NCBI RefSeq assembly: GCF_021442385.1
Contig: NZ_MUZA01000010.1
Location: 1 to 64,000 of the forward strand
Source of the DNA: Micromonospora sp. MH99
Lineage (GTDB): Bacteria > Actinomycetota > Actinomycetes > Mycobacteriales > Micromonosporaceae
Direction: 5' to 3'
Length of the DNA stretch: 64,000 nucleotides
Shown: positions 17,095 through 25,298 of the stretch, piece after piece
Layout: every line of letters starts with the position of its first letter
Position numbering within the stretch: position 1 is the first letter of the stretch
Made by a program: the position numbers and the translations under genes
Notes under the pieces: model-generated
What the model was told of the DNA's origin: nothing
The model's database searches: none
Seen by the model: the letters and a program-made list of their open reading frames with translations, nothing else

Positions 17095-18624
17095 TCAGTA
17101 GCGCCAGGGCTGGCCGGTCTCCCGGTACTCCTCCACCGGCACCAGCGGCACGCCGGGTGCCATCCGGTCGACGTAGAGCCGCCCTTCCAGGTGGTCGATC
17201 TCGTGCGCGACGAGCCGGGCCATGCCGAACTCGAACGACGTGATGATCCGGCTGCCGTCCCACTGGGCGTGTTCCACGTCGAGTCGCAGCGGTCGGGGCA
17301 CCAGACCGCGATGGTCGAAGAAGGAGAGGCACCCCTCGTACTGCTCGTCGGTCTCCGGGTCGGCGTCCACCACCCGGGGGTTGAGCAGGACCACCGGTTC
17401 CGCCGACCGGTCGGGGGGCCGGACCACTGCGGCGGCACGGCCGATGCCGAGCTGCGGTGCGGCGATGCCCACTCCCTTGCTGAACGGGTGCAGCTCGTCG
17501 AGCCGGGACAGCGCCATGGTGAGTCGGTCCACGACGTCCCGGGCCACCTGTTCCTCGCCGGGCAGGTCGAACTGCCGGACCTGCTGGCGGAGCAGGTCGG
17601 CCCCGCGCTGGACGATGCCGATCCCGCGCATCCGCTCGCTGGGGCGGACCCGGGTGCCGCCGGGGCCGACGTCCGGGTCGCTGTCCGGCCGGGCCCGGAA
17701 GCGCCACTGCATCCGGTAGCGGGCGTTGAGCGGCGGGGCGTCGGTCTGCCAGTCGTAGATCGCCCGGTCGCCCTCGTCGCGACGCTGCGGCGCCGTCCGC
17801 AGCGGGCCCTCCTCCGCGGAGAGCGAGGTCTCCACGCCCCAGACCTGCGGGTCGAGGGCCGCCGGCAGGTCCAGGCGTACGGCGAGGTGCCGGGTGGGCA
17901 GCCGGACGGCCCGCTGGAACCAGGGGCCCCACTTCTCGTGCCCGACGCTGTACGCGTACTCGATGATGGCCCGGTCCCCGGGGTAGAGCGGGAAGCGCCG
18001 TTCCCCGTTCTCGAAGAGCAGCCAGATCTCCTTGAACGCGTCCCGGTCGTGTTTCGCCCGCCAGTGCATCGGCTCCGGGTCGCCGGCGTCGTCGTCGCGA
18101 CGGGCCTGTAGTTGCAGCTCGGCGAAGGTGAGCGGGTGTTCCCGGTGGTGCCGGTTGGAGCGACCGGGGTCGTTCGGGTAGCGGTCCACCGCGACGCGGA
18201 CGAGGTAGCGGGTGACCGGTTCGGTGCCGGCGTTGTAGAGCTCGCGGCGGATGACGCACCGGTAGGCGTCGTCGGTGTGGGTGAGGGTGGCCAGTTCCCG
18301 TTCGACGACGAGGCCGGTGCCGGGGGGCAGCCACTGACCGGGCAGCGGGGGCTCGCGGTGCGGTTGGCCGGAGCGGGCGTGCCGGAGGTCGTCGTACTCC
18401 CGGAAGCGCTGCCAGATCGCGCCGCTGGCCTCCAGGACGGCCTCGGCACGGCGGGCGAAGTCCTCGGTCGGGCGGTGTCGGCGGCCCTCGACGTGGCTGA
18501 CGTAGGACGGGTCGAACCCCATCAGGATGGCCAGCTGCTTCTTGGACAGGCCCCGCCCGGCGCGCTGGCGGGCGAGCTCGGCCGCGAAGGAGTCGGCAGC
18601 CCGTTCGAGGGGTGACGTCGTCAT
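17095..18624 (-). CDS. XRE-type DNA-binding domain fused to peptide deformylase
   Basis: 509 residues from the ATG at 18624, which has GAGGAAG six bases upstream. Residues about 5-65 are an XRE helix-turn-helix (AELARQRAGRGLSKKQLAIL, then FDPSYVSHVEGRRHRP). A middle region of about 250 residues (LVVERELATLTHTDD to YRMQWRF) is rich in beta strands and aromatic residues and is not recognised. The C-terminal part from about 335 has all three peptide deformylase motifs: GVGIAAPQLG, EGCLSF and HEIDHLEG, supplying the metal ligands Cys and two His plus the catalytic Glu. Normal deformylases are about 170-190 residues without a DNA-binding domain. It could be a regulator sensing formylated peptides, or a conditional second deformylase. 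Confidence 0.8.
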   Translation of the reverse strand: MTTSPLERAADSFAAELARQRAGRGLSKKQLAILMGFDPSYVSHVEGRRHRPTEDFARRAEAVLEASGAIWQRFREYDDLRHARSGQPHREPPLPGQWLPPGTGLVVERELATLTHTDDAYRCVIRRELYNAGTEPVTRYLVRVAVDRYPNDPGRSNRHHREHPLTFAELQLQARRDDDAGDPEPMHWRAKHDRDAFKEIWLLFENGERRFPLYPGDRAIIEYAYSVGHEKWGPWFQRAVRLPTRHLAVRLDLPAALDPQVWGVETSLSAEEGPLRTAPQRRDEGDRAIYDWQTDAPPLNARYRMQWRFRARPDSDPDVGPGGTRVRPSERMRGIGIVQRGADLLRQQVRQFDLPGEEQVARDVVDRLTMALSRLDELHPFSKGVGIAAPQLGIGRAAAVVRPPDRSAEPVVLLNPRVVDADPETDEQYEGCLSFFDHRGLVPRPLRLDVEHAQWDGSRIITSFEFGMARLVAHEIDHLEGRLYVDRMAPGVPLVPVEEYRETGQPWRY

Positions 18625-18865
18625 CGGCTTCCTCGTGGCCGGGAGTATCAGTTTCACGTTCCGTGGCGAAGCGCACACGCATCTGCCACCTTGTCGACAC
18701 AACGCTTGACAATCCACCGACGGTGATCGATCCTGCGGCGGCGTTTTCGGAGGCCGGGTGCGGGTAGTACGCCGGGGCGCGGAGCGCTGCTCCCGCCGGG
18801 AGCCGGAGTGACCCGGACCTCCCGATCCGACCGAGGCAAGGCTTCCCTTAGACCGCCAGGCGTGG
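18625..18865. other. Divergent promoter region of the XRE-deformylase and FhuF-like genes
   Basis: Non-coding. A TTGACA hexamer at 18716-18721 on the + strand and a TTGTCGACA near-palindrome at about 18691-18699 are visible; the latter could be an operator for the XRE protein. No RNA gene or repeat family was recognised. The IdeR-type box follows directly (separate entry). Confidence 0.3.
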
Positions 18866-18884
18866 TTAGGCTAGCCTTAGCTCA
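18866..18884 (+). promoter_or_regulatory. IdeR/DtxR-type iron box
   Basis: TTAGGCTAGCCTTAGCTCA matches 15 of 19 positions of the DtxR/IdeR consensus TTAGGTTAGCCTAACCTAA. It lies about 60 bases upstream of the FhuF-like gene and includes TAGGCT, a plausible -10. It implies repression by iron-loaded IdeR/DmdR. No in-window gene encodes that regulator. Confidence 0.7.
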
Positions 18885-18944
18885 GGACGGCGCTGGTCGT
18901 CCGCCGGGGCATGCTCCCCGGTCACGCGGACGGGGGATGACACG

Positions 18945-19739
18945 GTGACAGCGGTGATGCCGAGGCGGGACGTGACCGCCACGCCGCTCGCCCCCGTCAC
19001 CGCGGCGCTGCGGGCCATGTTCGGCACCGACGACCTTCCCGGTCTCGCCCGGGGCCTGCTTGTCGACGACGAGTTCGGTTGGGCGCCCGCCACCACCCTG
19101 ATCGACGGCACCCGCCTGCCGGAGCTGCTGCACGCGGCAAGCGTCCGCTGGGGCGGCACCCCGCACGCCTGCGCCGCGCTGGCCTGGAAGTCGTACAGCT
19201 ACTGGACGGCCCTGCCGGTCGTGCTCGGCTGGGCCTCGGCCCGCCGGGTGCCACTGCTCGACCCGTCCGACGTGCTGATCCACTTCGAGGACCACCGGCC
19301 CCTGCTCACACTGGGCCTGCGCCACGGCACCACAGTGGCCGTGCTGCCGAGCGACCCGCTGGCGCTCTCCGGCCTGCCGGAGGTACGCGTCGTCGCCGGC
19401 GAGGCCGAGTTGCTCGCCGAGCTGCGCGCCTCCCTGCTCGACGCCCACCTGGCGCCGCTGATCGCGGCGATCCAGGCGGAGGTGCGGGTGGGCACCCGGA
19501 CGCTGCTCGGCTCGGTCGCCTCCGGCATCGCGCACGGCATCCTCCGGGCCGCGGACGCCCTGCCGGGCTCGACGGTGCAGAGCATCGACACCCTGCTCGG
19601 CGCGCTCGACCTGGCGGACCTGGTCGAGCTGGTGCCCGGCCCGACCGGTGAGCCGAGCGTGCAGCGACGCACCTGCTGCCTGGCCTTCACGCTGCCCAGC
19701 CCGAAGGTCTGCCAGGGCTGCTGCGTCCGCCAGGGCTGA
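18945..19739 (+). CDS. FhuF-like ferric siderophore reductase
   Basis: 264 residues, GTG start preceded by CGGGGGAT. The C-terminus carries the diagnostic iron-sulfur cysteines of the FhuF family: CC at 244-245, C256 and CC at 259-260 (CCLAFTLPSPKVCQGCC), giving the C-C-x10-C-x2-C pattern that binds a [2Fe-2S] cluster. FhuF-type proteins reduce Fe(III) in imported siderophores in the cytoplasm. An IdeR-type box lies just upstream, so expression is probably induced by iron starvation. There is no siderophore biosynthesis or uptake gene in the window, so the gene is a stand-alone iron-regulon member. No signal peptide or membrane segment. Confidence 0.85.
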   Translation: MTAVMPRRDVTATPLAPVTAALRAMFGTDDLPGLARGLLVDDEFGWAPATTLIDGTRLPELLHAASVRWGGTPHACAALAWKSYSYWTALPVVLGWASARRVPLLDPSDVLIHFEDHRPLLTLGLRHGTTVAVLPSDPLALSGLPEVRVVAGEAELLAELRASLLDAHLAPLIAAIQAEVRVGTRTLLGSVASGIAHGILRAADALPGSTVQSIDTLLGALDLADLVELVPGPTGEPSVQRRTCCLAFTLPSPKVCQGCCVRQG

Positions 19740-19783
19740 TCCCGCGCGTCCGACAAGGCTGATCCCGGCGTGTCCGGCCCCGC

Positions 19784-21613
19784 TCAGTCGGTCAGCGGCC
19801 GGACGTCCCACACCCAGACGCCGCCGGTGAAGACCGGTTGGATCCCGGTCAGCTCGGTCATTCCACGCCGCAGTTCCAGCTCGTGCTCGTGCGGCCCGAG
19901 GATCACCACGCCGGCCCGCCAGTAGCGCAGGTCGTCGACCGCGTTGACCCGACTCTGCGGGGTGATCGGCGGCACCGCGCCGGTCCGTCGGATGGTGGCG
20001 AAGAAACTGCTGGTGGGCCGGGGTGGCGCGGTGAACAGCGCGACCTTCGGCGGCTCCGCGCTCGGGCGGGTGTCCGGTCCGAGGAAGTAGCCCCGGGCCA
20101 GCGGCATGTCCAGTCGGGTCGCGGCGGACCAGCGCAGCGGCTCGGCGTAGTTGGTGTCCGGCAGCGGCAGGGTCACCACACTGCGCCCACCAGCCACGTA
20201 CGGCCGCCAGGCCCCGCTGGTCACGAAGGTGGGGACCGGGTCCAGCTGGACCACCGGCAGCGGGGTGGGCAGGATCGGCAGCAGGGCCATCGTCAGCACG
20301 GTCGCGGTGGCGAAGCGGATCTGCGGGCGGGCGGCCGGGCGCGTACGGGCCAGTTCGCTGGCGCGTTCGGCGCCGTAGGCGAGCAGCACCCCGACGATCG
20401 GAGTGATCGCCAGCGCCCACCGGGTCGGCACCACCGAGTGCAGGATCGGCAGGTTCTCCAGCGCGGCCCAGGGCCCCGGCACGCCGGTGCCGTGACCGGC
20501 GAAACGGATCTCCCGCCCGAGTGAGAGCACCGTGAAGAGCAGCCCGAGCCCGGCCAGCGCGAGCACCACCACCGAGCGCCGCAGCCACCAGATGAGGGCG
20601 ACCACCAGCACGAGCAGCGACCAGCCGAAGAAGCTGTTCTCCTCGGTCGGGTTCTTGGCCAGCCCGGCGGCGGTGCGCGGGCTGCCGGCCAGCGATTCCC
20701 GGGAGTACGCGACGAACGAGGCCAGGTCGCTGGAGTAGCCGCGGATCAGGCTGGACAGCCCGGAGTAGGCGCCGGGTCCGAAGAACTGCACATACAGCGG
20801 GTACGCCAGCAGCAGACCCGTGACCACTGCGGCGACGGCCAGGCCCGCGAGGAAGGACCGGGCCCGTGACCGCAGGGCGGGGCGGCCGATGGCCAGCGCA
20901 CCGACGATCACGCCGAGCCCGATCGCGGTCATCAGCAGGATCTCCAGGTTGAGAAACGCCTGCCAGACGATCACCAGAGCGAGCAGCAGCCCGTTGCGCA
21001 ACCAGCGGCCGGGGTCGGCGAGCCGCAGCGTACGCCAGATGATCAGTGGGACGACGAACTGCGACACGATGTTCGGGTGCCCGTTGGCGTGCGACACCAT
21101 GGCCGGCGCGAACGCGCAGAAGCCCGCGCCCAGCCAGGCCGGCCCCCGGGCTCCGATCAGGACGCGGGAGAGCAGGAAGTACCAGGCGGTGGCGGTGGCG
21201 ATCATTCCGAGGGTGAGAAAGAGCAGGAATGCCGCACGTGGCCCGAACAGCAGGGTGATCGGCGTCATTGGCAGCGAAATGGATAATACGGACGTATTTG
21301 CCATGAGGTTGACACCGTCGGGCACGTTCATCTGATCGGAATGGAACGGGTATGCGAAATGCGTGACCACTCGCGCACCGTGCGCCATCATCCATTCGAA
21401 CTGTTGCTGGTCGGAGCGGTTGTCCCGCACTCCACTGCCCGGGTCCAACCAGAGGCGGCCGGTGACCCAGAAGGCGAGCACCACGAAGCTCAGCACGGCG
21501 GCCAGATCGGTCCACTTCCCGTTGCGGCGCAAGCGATCGCCGCCGCCGGCCTCCTCCACCGGCGACGCGGTGGCCGGGCCGTCGCCGGGCGCGTCCGGTT
21601 CGGGAGTAGTCAT
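19784..21613 (-). CDS. Multi-pass membrane protein, probable GT-C-type glycosyltransferase
   Basis: 609 residues. A polar, acidic N-terminus is followed by about eleven hydrophobic segments (first at about 37-55) and a C-terminal globular domain of about 150 residues (from YVAGGRSVV). The early loop DNRSDQQQFEWMMAHGAR, with acidic and aromatic residues right after the first membrane helix, is the position where GT-C enzymes keep their catalytic Asp. The later HANGHPNIVSQF block is also typical of actinobacterial polytopic transferases. It would use a polyprenyl-phosphate sugar and glycosylate an extracytoplasmic acceptor. No exact family is recognised. It is divergent from the methyltransferase gene. 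Confidence 0.6.
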   Translation of the reverse strand: MTTPEPDAPGDGPATASPVEEAGGGDRLRRNGKWTDLAAVLSFVVLAFWVTGRLWLDPGSGVRDNRSDQQQFEWMMAHGARVVTHFAYPFHSDQMNVPDGVNLMANTSVLSISLPMTPITLLFGPRAAFLLFLTLGMIATATAWYFLLSRVLIGARGPAWLGAGFCAFAPAMVSHANGHPNIVSQFVVPLIIWRTLRLADPGRWLRNGLLLALVIVWQAFLNLEILLMTAIGLGVIVGALAIGRPALRSRARSFLAGLAVAAVVTGLLLAYPLYVQFFGPGAYSGLSSLIRGYSSDLASFVAYSRESLAGSPRTAAGLAKNPTEENSFFGWSLLVLVVALIWWLRRSVVVLALAGLGLLFTVLSLGREIRFAGHGTGVPGPWAALENLPILHSVVPTRWALAITPIVGVLLAYGAERASELARTRPAARPQIRFATATVLTMALLPILPTPLPVVQLDPVPTFVTSGAWRPYVAGGRSVVTLPLPDTNYAEPLRWSAATRLDMPLARGYFLGPDTRPSAEPPKVALFTAPPRPTSSFFATIRRTGAVPPITPQSRVNAVDDLRYWRAGVVILGPHEHELELRRGMTELTGIQPVFTGGVWVWDVRPLTD

Positions 21614-21648
21614 GACAATTCATAGGGTAGTCAGCGTATGGCGGCACC

Positions 21649-21678
21649 GTGACATGTTTCGGGGTACTGCCGTACTAT
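21649..21678 (+). promoter_or_regulatory. Predicted sigma-70-type promoter of the methyltransferase gene
   Basis: GTGACA at 21649-21654 and TACTAT at 21673-21678 are separated by 18 bases, in a locally AT-richer stretch upstream of the start at 21825. Five of six -35 bases match the consensus. The long leader (about 140 bases) carries no recognised RNA element. Confidence 0.45.
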
Positions 21679-21824
21679 GTGCCGGGTTCGCCGACCGCCG
21701 ATCACGTGCCCACCCCCCGACCGCAATTCGGCCAACCGCTCCCCCGATTCTTCTGCCATCCAAGCGGATGATTCACTCTGTCGGTCCAGGCACGGGTCGA
21801 GTTCATATCGTGAGGAATCGACGC

Positions 21825-22535
21825 ATGGCAGAAATCACTGGGGATCAGCGCGTCCAGTCCGAGGTGCTGGAGGGCCTGGCAACGGCCGTCAACCACCGCC
21901 GCTGGTTCGTCGAGCTGGCGGTGCCGTACCTCGGTGACGACCCGATCGAGATCGGCAGCGGCCTCGGTGACTACGCGCTGGAATGGTCGCAGCGGCTGCC
22001 CCGGTTCACCGCCACCGAGGCCGATCCCGACCGGCTGGTGCAGCTCAAGGAGCGCCTCGCCGAACAGCCCGGCATCGACGTCCGGCAGATGCTGCTCCCG
22101 CACAGCGACCGGGGGGACTACAGCGCCGCGGTTTCGTACAACGTCCTGGAGCACATCGAGGACCACGTGGGCGCGCTGCGCAGCATGCGCGACCTGGTCC
22201 GTCCCGGCGGCGCGGTGATCATCATCGTGCCGGCGTTCCAGTTCGCCATGAGCCCGGCGGACATCGCCACTGGCCACGTCCGCCGGTACACCAAGAAGAC
22301 GCTCGGCACGGCCATGGCCGAGGCCGGTCTGACGGTGGAGAAGATCCACTACGCCAACGCGCTCGGGTTGATCGGCTACTTCATGGCCACCAAGGTCTTC
22401 CGGCTGATGCCGAAGGAGGGGCCGATGGTCAAGGTGTACGACACCCTCGTCCTCCCCGCCACCAAGGCCGCCGAGCAGGTCGTCCGACCCCCGTTCGGCC
22501 AGTCCGTCTTCGCGGTGGCCCGCGTCCCCGCCTGA
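21825..22535 (+). CDS. Class I SAM-dependent methyltransferase
   Basis: 236 residues from the ATG at 21825 with GAGGA eight bases upstream. Motif I is IEIGSGLGDYALEW (41-54), motif II FTATEADPDRLVQLKE, then SYNVLEHIEDHVGALR and the LVRPGGAVIIIVPAF strand. This is the usual order for Rossmann-fold methyltransferases of the type found beside glycosyltransferases. The acidic residue after motif I that holds the SAM ribose is E57. The substrate is unknown; a glycan or lipid-linked sugar fits the neighbouring membrane glycosyltransferase. Followed by a 17-bp hairpin at 22545-22593. Confidence 0.8.
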   Translation: MAEITGDQRVQSEVLEGLATAVNHRRWFVELAVPYLGDDPIEIGSGLGDYALEWSQRLPRFTATEADPDRLVQLKERLAEQPGIDVRQMLLPHSDRGDYSAAVSYNVLEHIEDHVGALRSMRDLVRPGGAVIIIVPAFQFAMSPADIATGHVRRYTKKTLGTAMAEAGLTVEKIHYANALGLIGYFMATKVFRLMPKEGPMVKVYDTLVLPATKAAEQVVRPPFGQSVFAVARVPA

Positions 22536-22544
22536 CCCACCCCG

Positions 22545-22593
22545 CCCCGCGATCTTGCACTCGACCGGGCACGGACAGTGCAAGATCGCGGGG
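22545..22593. terminator. 17-bp perfect hairpin, bidirectional terminator or dispersed palindrome
   Basis: CCCCGCGATCTTGCACT at 22545-22561 and its exact reverse complement at 22577-22593, with a 15-base loop. It lies between the convergent methyltransferase and PEBP genes. The sequence (GATCTTGCAC core) looks like a palindrome that recurs in Micromonospora intergenic regions; that recurrence is from memory and not tested here. Confidence 0.65.
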
Positions 22594-22599
22594 TACGGC

Positions 22600-23142
22600 T
22601 CACTCCTTGATCTGGTACGTCGGGCGGATGACCGCCCTCGCCAGGGTGTGGAAGGTCAGGTTGAAGCCGACGTAGGCCGGGCTCGCGTCGGGGGTGAGGT
22701 CCAGACGGTCGACGTCCAGGGCGTGCACCGCGAAGACGTACCGGTGCGGGCGGTCACCGGGCGGCGGCGCCGCCCCGCCGTAGCCCTGCTCCCCGTAGTC
22801 GTTGCGGACCGAGAAGGCCCCGCCGAGGTCGGTGCCCGCCGCGCCGCCCGCGCCGCTGGGCAGCTGCGTGACGTTGACCGGCACGTTCACCAGCACCCAG
22901 TGCCAGAAGCCGCTGCCGGTCGGGGCGTCGGGGTCGTAGCAGGTCACGGTGAAGCTCTTGGTCTCGGCGGGGAAGTCCGACCAGGTCAGCTGCGGGGAGA
23001 CGTTCTCACCACCGGTGCTGCCGTGGGCGTGCCGGGCGTCCATCGGCTCGCCGTTCTGCACGTCGTCGCTCGTCAGCGTGAACGAGGGCACGGTCGGCAG
23101 CAGCTCGTACGGGTCCGGGGCGATCGGTCGTTCGAGGGTCAT
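22600..23142 (-). CDS. YbhB/YbcL-type PEBP (Raf kinase inhibitor-like) protein
   Basis: 180 residues. The hallmark PEBP ligand-pocket motifs are present: ENVSPQLTWSDFP, then DPDAPTGSGFWHWVLVNVP, and further PPPGDRPHRYVFAVHALD, including the conserved Asp, Pro and His residues. Cytoplasmic, no signal peptide. Bacterial homologues (E. coli YbhB, YbcL) have a phosphatidylethanolamine-binding fold but no settled biochemical role. The ATG start fits the family N-terminus. It is a single-gene unit that converges on the methyltransferase gene across a hairpin. Confidence 0.9.
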   Translation of the reverse strand: MTLERPIAPDPYELLPTVPSFTLTSDDVQNGEPMDARHAHGSTGGENVSPQLTWSDFPAETKSFTVTCYDPDAPTGSGFWHWVLVNVPVNVTQLPSGAGGAAGTDLGGAFSVRNDYGEQGYGGAAPPPGDRPHRYVFAVHALDVDRLDLTPDASPAYVGFNLTFHTLARAVIRPTYQIKE

Positions 23143-23285
23143 CGGGACGGCGTCCTTCCGGTCTGGGCAGATACCTGCCCTTCATACCCCGTTCCGGGCC
23201 GACCAACGACCAGATGCGTCGGTTGTCCGGCGGCACCAGCCGGAGGCTATGGTTGGCAGCCCGCAACTTTCCACGGGGGGAATAC

Positions 23286-23441
23286 TTGCTAGGGATCTGG
23301 CGCGACTTCCTGGTCGCCGTCGTCAGCGCGCTGCGTAAGCCGGACGAGCAGGCGCTCGCCGAGGAGCGCCGACGCGCGGTCGAGCGGCTCGCCGACGAGA
23401 CGATCCGCCAGAACCGACGGACGGTCGACCCACCGGAGTAG
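23286..23441 (+). CDS. Small hypothetical protein
   Basis: About 51 residues starting at TTG 23286, which has GGGGGG five to ten bases upstream. An in-frame ATG at 23214 would add 24 residues but lacks a ribosome-binding site. One amphipathic/hydrophobic stretch (GIWRDFLVAVVSALRKP) is followed by a charged helix (EQALAEERRRAVERLADETI). Possibly a small membrane-associated protein. Ends seven bases before the tRNA-Ser on the other strand. No function recognised. Confidence 0.5.
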   Translation: MLGIWRDFLVAVVSALRKPDEQALAEERRRAVERLADETIRQNRRTVDPPE

Positions 23442-23447
23442 CGGTGG

Positions 23448-23534
23448 CGGAGGGTGTGGGATTCGAACCCACGAAGACATCGCTGCCTTACCGGTTTTCA
23501 AGACCAGCGCCATCGGCCACTAGGCGAACCCTCC
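23448..23534 (-). tRNA. tRNA-Ser (anticodon TGA)
   Basis: 87 nt. On the reverse strand acceptor GGAGGGT pairs with ACCCTCC, discriminator G at 23448. The anticodon loop CTTGAAA sits in the stem CTGGT/ACCGG, giving TGA. There is a long variable arm and T arm GGTTCGAATCC. It reads UCA and related codons. Confidence 0.95.
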
Positions 23535-23868
23535 CGGACCGCCACCCGCGGGTGTACGGCCGTGGACAGTCTGCCACGACACCCGCCGGCCGGCTCGGCG
23601 TCCCTCCCCGAAGCGCCGGTCAGGCGGCGGCCGTAGCGTCCACTGTGGCGGGGATCGCCGCCACCCGACGGAAGTCGGGACACGCGTCGCAGCGTGCAGC
23701 GGCGTGATCGACTCGGATTCCATGAAACCGGGGCATCGGACCGTCACAGACACCCCGGTTTCATGGAACCCGGGGCCGAGCGCCGAGCGCCAGGGCCGAG
23801 CACCGACGACCGGAGCGCGCCGCGGGGTGCGTCTGCGGCCCACGGGCGCATCGGGTAAGACTGAGGCC
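23535..23868. other. Non-coding stretch between tRNA-Ser and the quinone oxidoreductase gene
   Basis: 334 bases. It contains the upstream region of the tRNA gene on the - strand, the perfect inverted repeat at 23718-23768 (separate entry), and the promoter of the oxidoreductase gene, for which no clear hexamers are visible. Confidence 0.4.
23718..23768. repeat. Perfect 16-bp inverted repeat (TTCCATGAAACCGGGG)
   Basis: TTCCATGAAACCGGGG at 23718-23733 and its exact complement at 23753-23768 enclose a 19-base loop. It is a stable hairpin but not at the end of a gene on either strand: the tRNA reads away and the oxidoreductase starts 100 bases later. A dispersed palindromic (REP/MITE-like) element, or an attenuator-type leader, is more likely than an ordinary terminator. 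Confidence 0.7.
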
Positions 23869-24846
23869 ATGCGAGCCATCACCGTTCCGCAGCCCGGTGG
23901 ACCCGACGCGCTGGTGTGGGCCGAGGTCCCCGACCCGGAACCCGGCCCGGGCGAGGTGATCGTCGCGGTGCGGGCCAGCGGAGTGAACCGCGCCGACCTG
24001 CTGCAACGGCAGGGGCACTATCCGCCGCCGCCGGGTGCGCCCGCGTACCTCGGGTTGGAGTGCTCCGGGGTGATCGACGCGATCGGGCCGGAGGTGACCG
24101 GTTGGGCCGTCGGCCAGGAGGTCTGTGCGCTGCTGGCCGGCGGCGGGTACGCCGAGCGCGTCGCAGTGCCCGCCGGGCAGCTGCTGCCGGTGCCGGCCGG
24201 CGTCGACCTGGTCGACGCCGCGGCGCTGCCGGAGGTGGCCTGCACGGTCTGGTCGAACGTGGTGGGGGCGGGCCGACTCGGCTCGGGTGACACGCTGCTG
24301 GTGCACGGCGGGGGCAGCGGGATCGGCACGTTCGCGATCCAGTTCGGGGCGGCCCTGGGCGCCACAGTCCTGGCGACCGCCCGCGCGGCCAAGCACCCCC
24401 GCCTGCGCGAGCTGGGCGCGGCGCACACGATCGACTACCGGGAGCAGGACTTCGTCGAGGAGGTCCGCAAGGTCACCGACGGTCACGGCGCGGACGTCAT
24501 CCTCGACATCGTCGGCGCGTCCTACCTGGGCCGGAACGTCGCCGCACTGGCGACCGGCGGCCGGCTCGTGGTGATCGGGATGCAGGGTGGTCGCAAGGCC
24601 GAGCTGGATCTCGGGGCATTGCTGGCCAAGCGGGCGAGCGTCGCGGCGACCGCGCTGCGCTCCCGACCGCTGGCCGAGAAGGCGGAGATCGTCCGGGGCG
24701 TACGCGATGAGGTGTGGCCGTTGGTCGAGGCCGGCGCGGTCCGCCCGGTGGTGGACCGGCGGCTGCCGATGGCCGAGGCTGCCGAGGCGCACCGGCTGGT
24801 CGAGTCGAGCGACCACGTCGGCAAGGTGCTACTCACCGTCGGGTGA
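23869..24846 (+). CDS. NAD(P)H:quinone oxidoreductase (zinc-free MDR family)
   Basis: 325 residues from the ATG at 23869. The fold is the medium-chain dehydrogenase family: GroES-like N-terminus with VNRADLLQRQGHYPPPPGAP, then LGLECSGVIDAIG, and the NADPH-binding LLVHGGGSGIGTFAIQ (about 143-158). The catalytic zinc ligands of alcohol dehydrogenases are absent, as in quinone reductases of the QOR/TP53I3 group. It would reduce quinones with NADPH. The 3' end overlaps the soxR 3' end by 18 bases (tail to tail). Quinone reductases are common SoxR-regulon members, which fits the neighbour. Confidence 0.85.
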   Translation: MRAITVPQPGGPDALVWAEVPDPEPGPGEVIVAVRASGVNRADLLQRQGHYPPPPGAPAYLGLECSGVIDAIGPEVTGWAVGQEVCALLAGGGYAERVAVPAGQLLPVPAGVDLVDAAALPEVACTVWSNVVGAGRLGSGDTLLVHGGGSGIGTFAIQFGAALGATVLATARAAKHPRLRELGAAHTIDYREQDFVEEVRKVTDGHGADVILDIVGASYLGRNVAALATGGRLVVIGMQGGRKAELDLGALLAKRASVAATALRSRPLAEKAEIVRGVRDEVWPLVEAGAVRPVVDRRLPMAEAAEAHRLVESSDHVGKVLLTVG

Positions 24847-25284
24847 GGCGCGGGGCAGCATGAGGCGGGCGCCGGGACCTTCGCCGGCCAGCGTGTCCTC
24901 CGGGTTGTAGAGGGTGCAGCGTTGCAGGGACAGGCAGCCGCAGCCGATGCAGCCGTCCAGGTCGTCGCGGAGCTTGGTGAGCAGCCGGATCCTCTCGTCC
25001 AGGCGGCCGCGCCAGCTCGCGGAGAGCCGCTCCCAGTCCTGCGGGCTGGGCGTACGGCCGCCGGGCAGCGATTCCAACGCCTCGCGGATCTCGTCCAGCG
25101 AGACGCCAACCTGCTGGGAGATCCGGATGAAGGCGACCCGCCGCAGTTCGGCGCGGGCGTAGCGGCGCTGGTTTCCGCCGGTGCGATCGGCGCGGATCAG
25201 ACCGAGCCGCTCGTAGTAGCGCAGCGCCGACGGCGCCACGCCGGAGCGGACGGAGAGTTCGCCGATGGTCAATGAGTCCTGCAT
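24829..25284 (-). CDS. soxR: SoxR redox-sensing MerR-family regulator
   Basis: 151 residues from the ATG at 25284; an upstream start at 25308 would begin inside the palindromic operator. The N-terminal winged helix reads LTIGELSVRSGVAPSALRYYERLGLI. A dimerisation helix follows, then the [2Fe-2S] cysteines CIGCGCLSLQRC (C112, C115, C117, C123: C-x2-C-x-C-x5-C), the SoxR signature. In actinomycetes SoxR responds mainly to redox-active compounds such as quinones and phenazines. The gene diverges from the split transketolase genes with only 45 bases between the starts, which hold a 14-bp palindrome. Confidence 0.92.
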   Translation of the reverse strand: MQDSLTIGELSVRSGVAPSALRYYERLGLIRADRTGGNQRRYARAELRRVAFIRISQQVGVSLDEIREALESLPGGRTPSPQDWERLSASWRGRLDERIRLLTKLRDDLDGCIGCGCLSLQRCTLYNPEDTLAGEGPGARLMLPRASPDGE

Positions 25285-25298
25285 CACGGTCCTTGAAA

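Noticed and set aside
24829-24846. An assembly artefact from overlapping 3' ends of the oxidoreductase and soxR genes
   Set aside because: Short tail-to-tail overlaps (15-40 bases) recur here (14995-15034, 26910-26924, 62681-62684) and both proteins end naturally.
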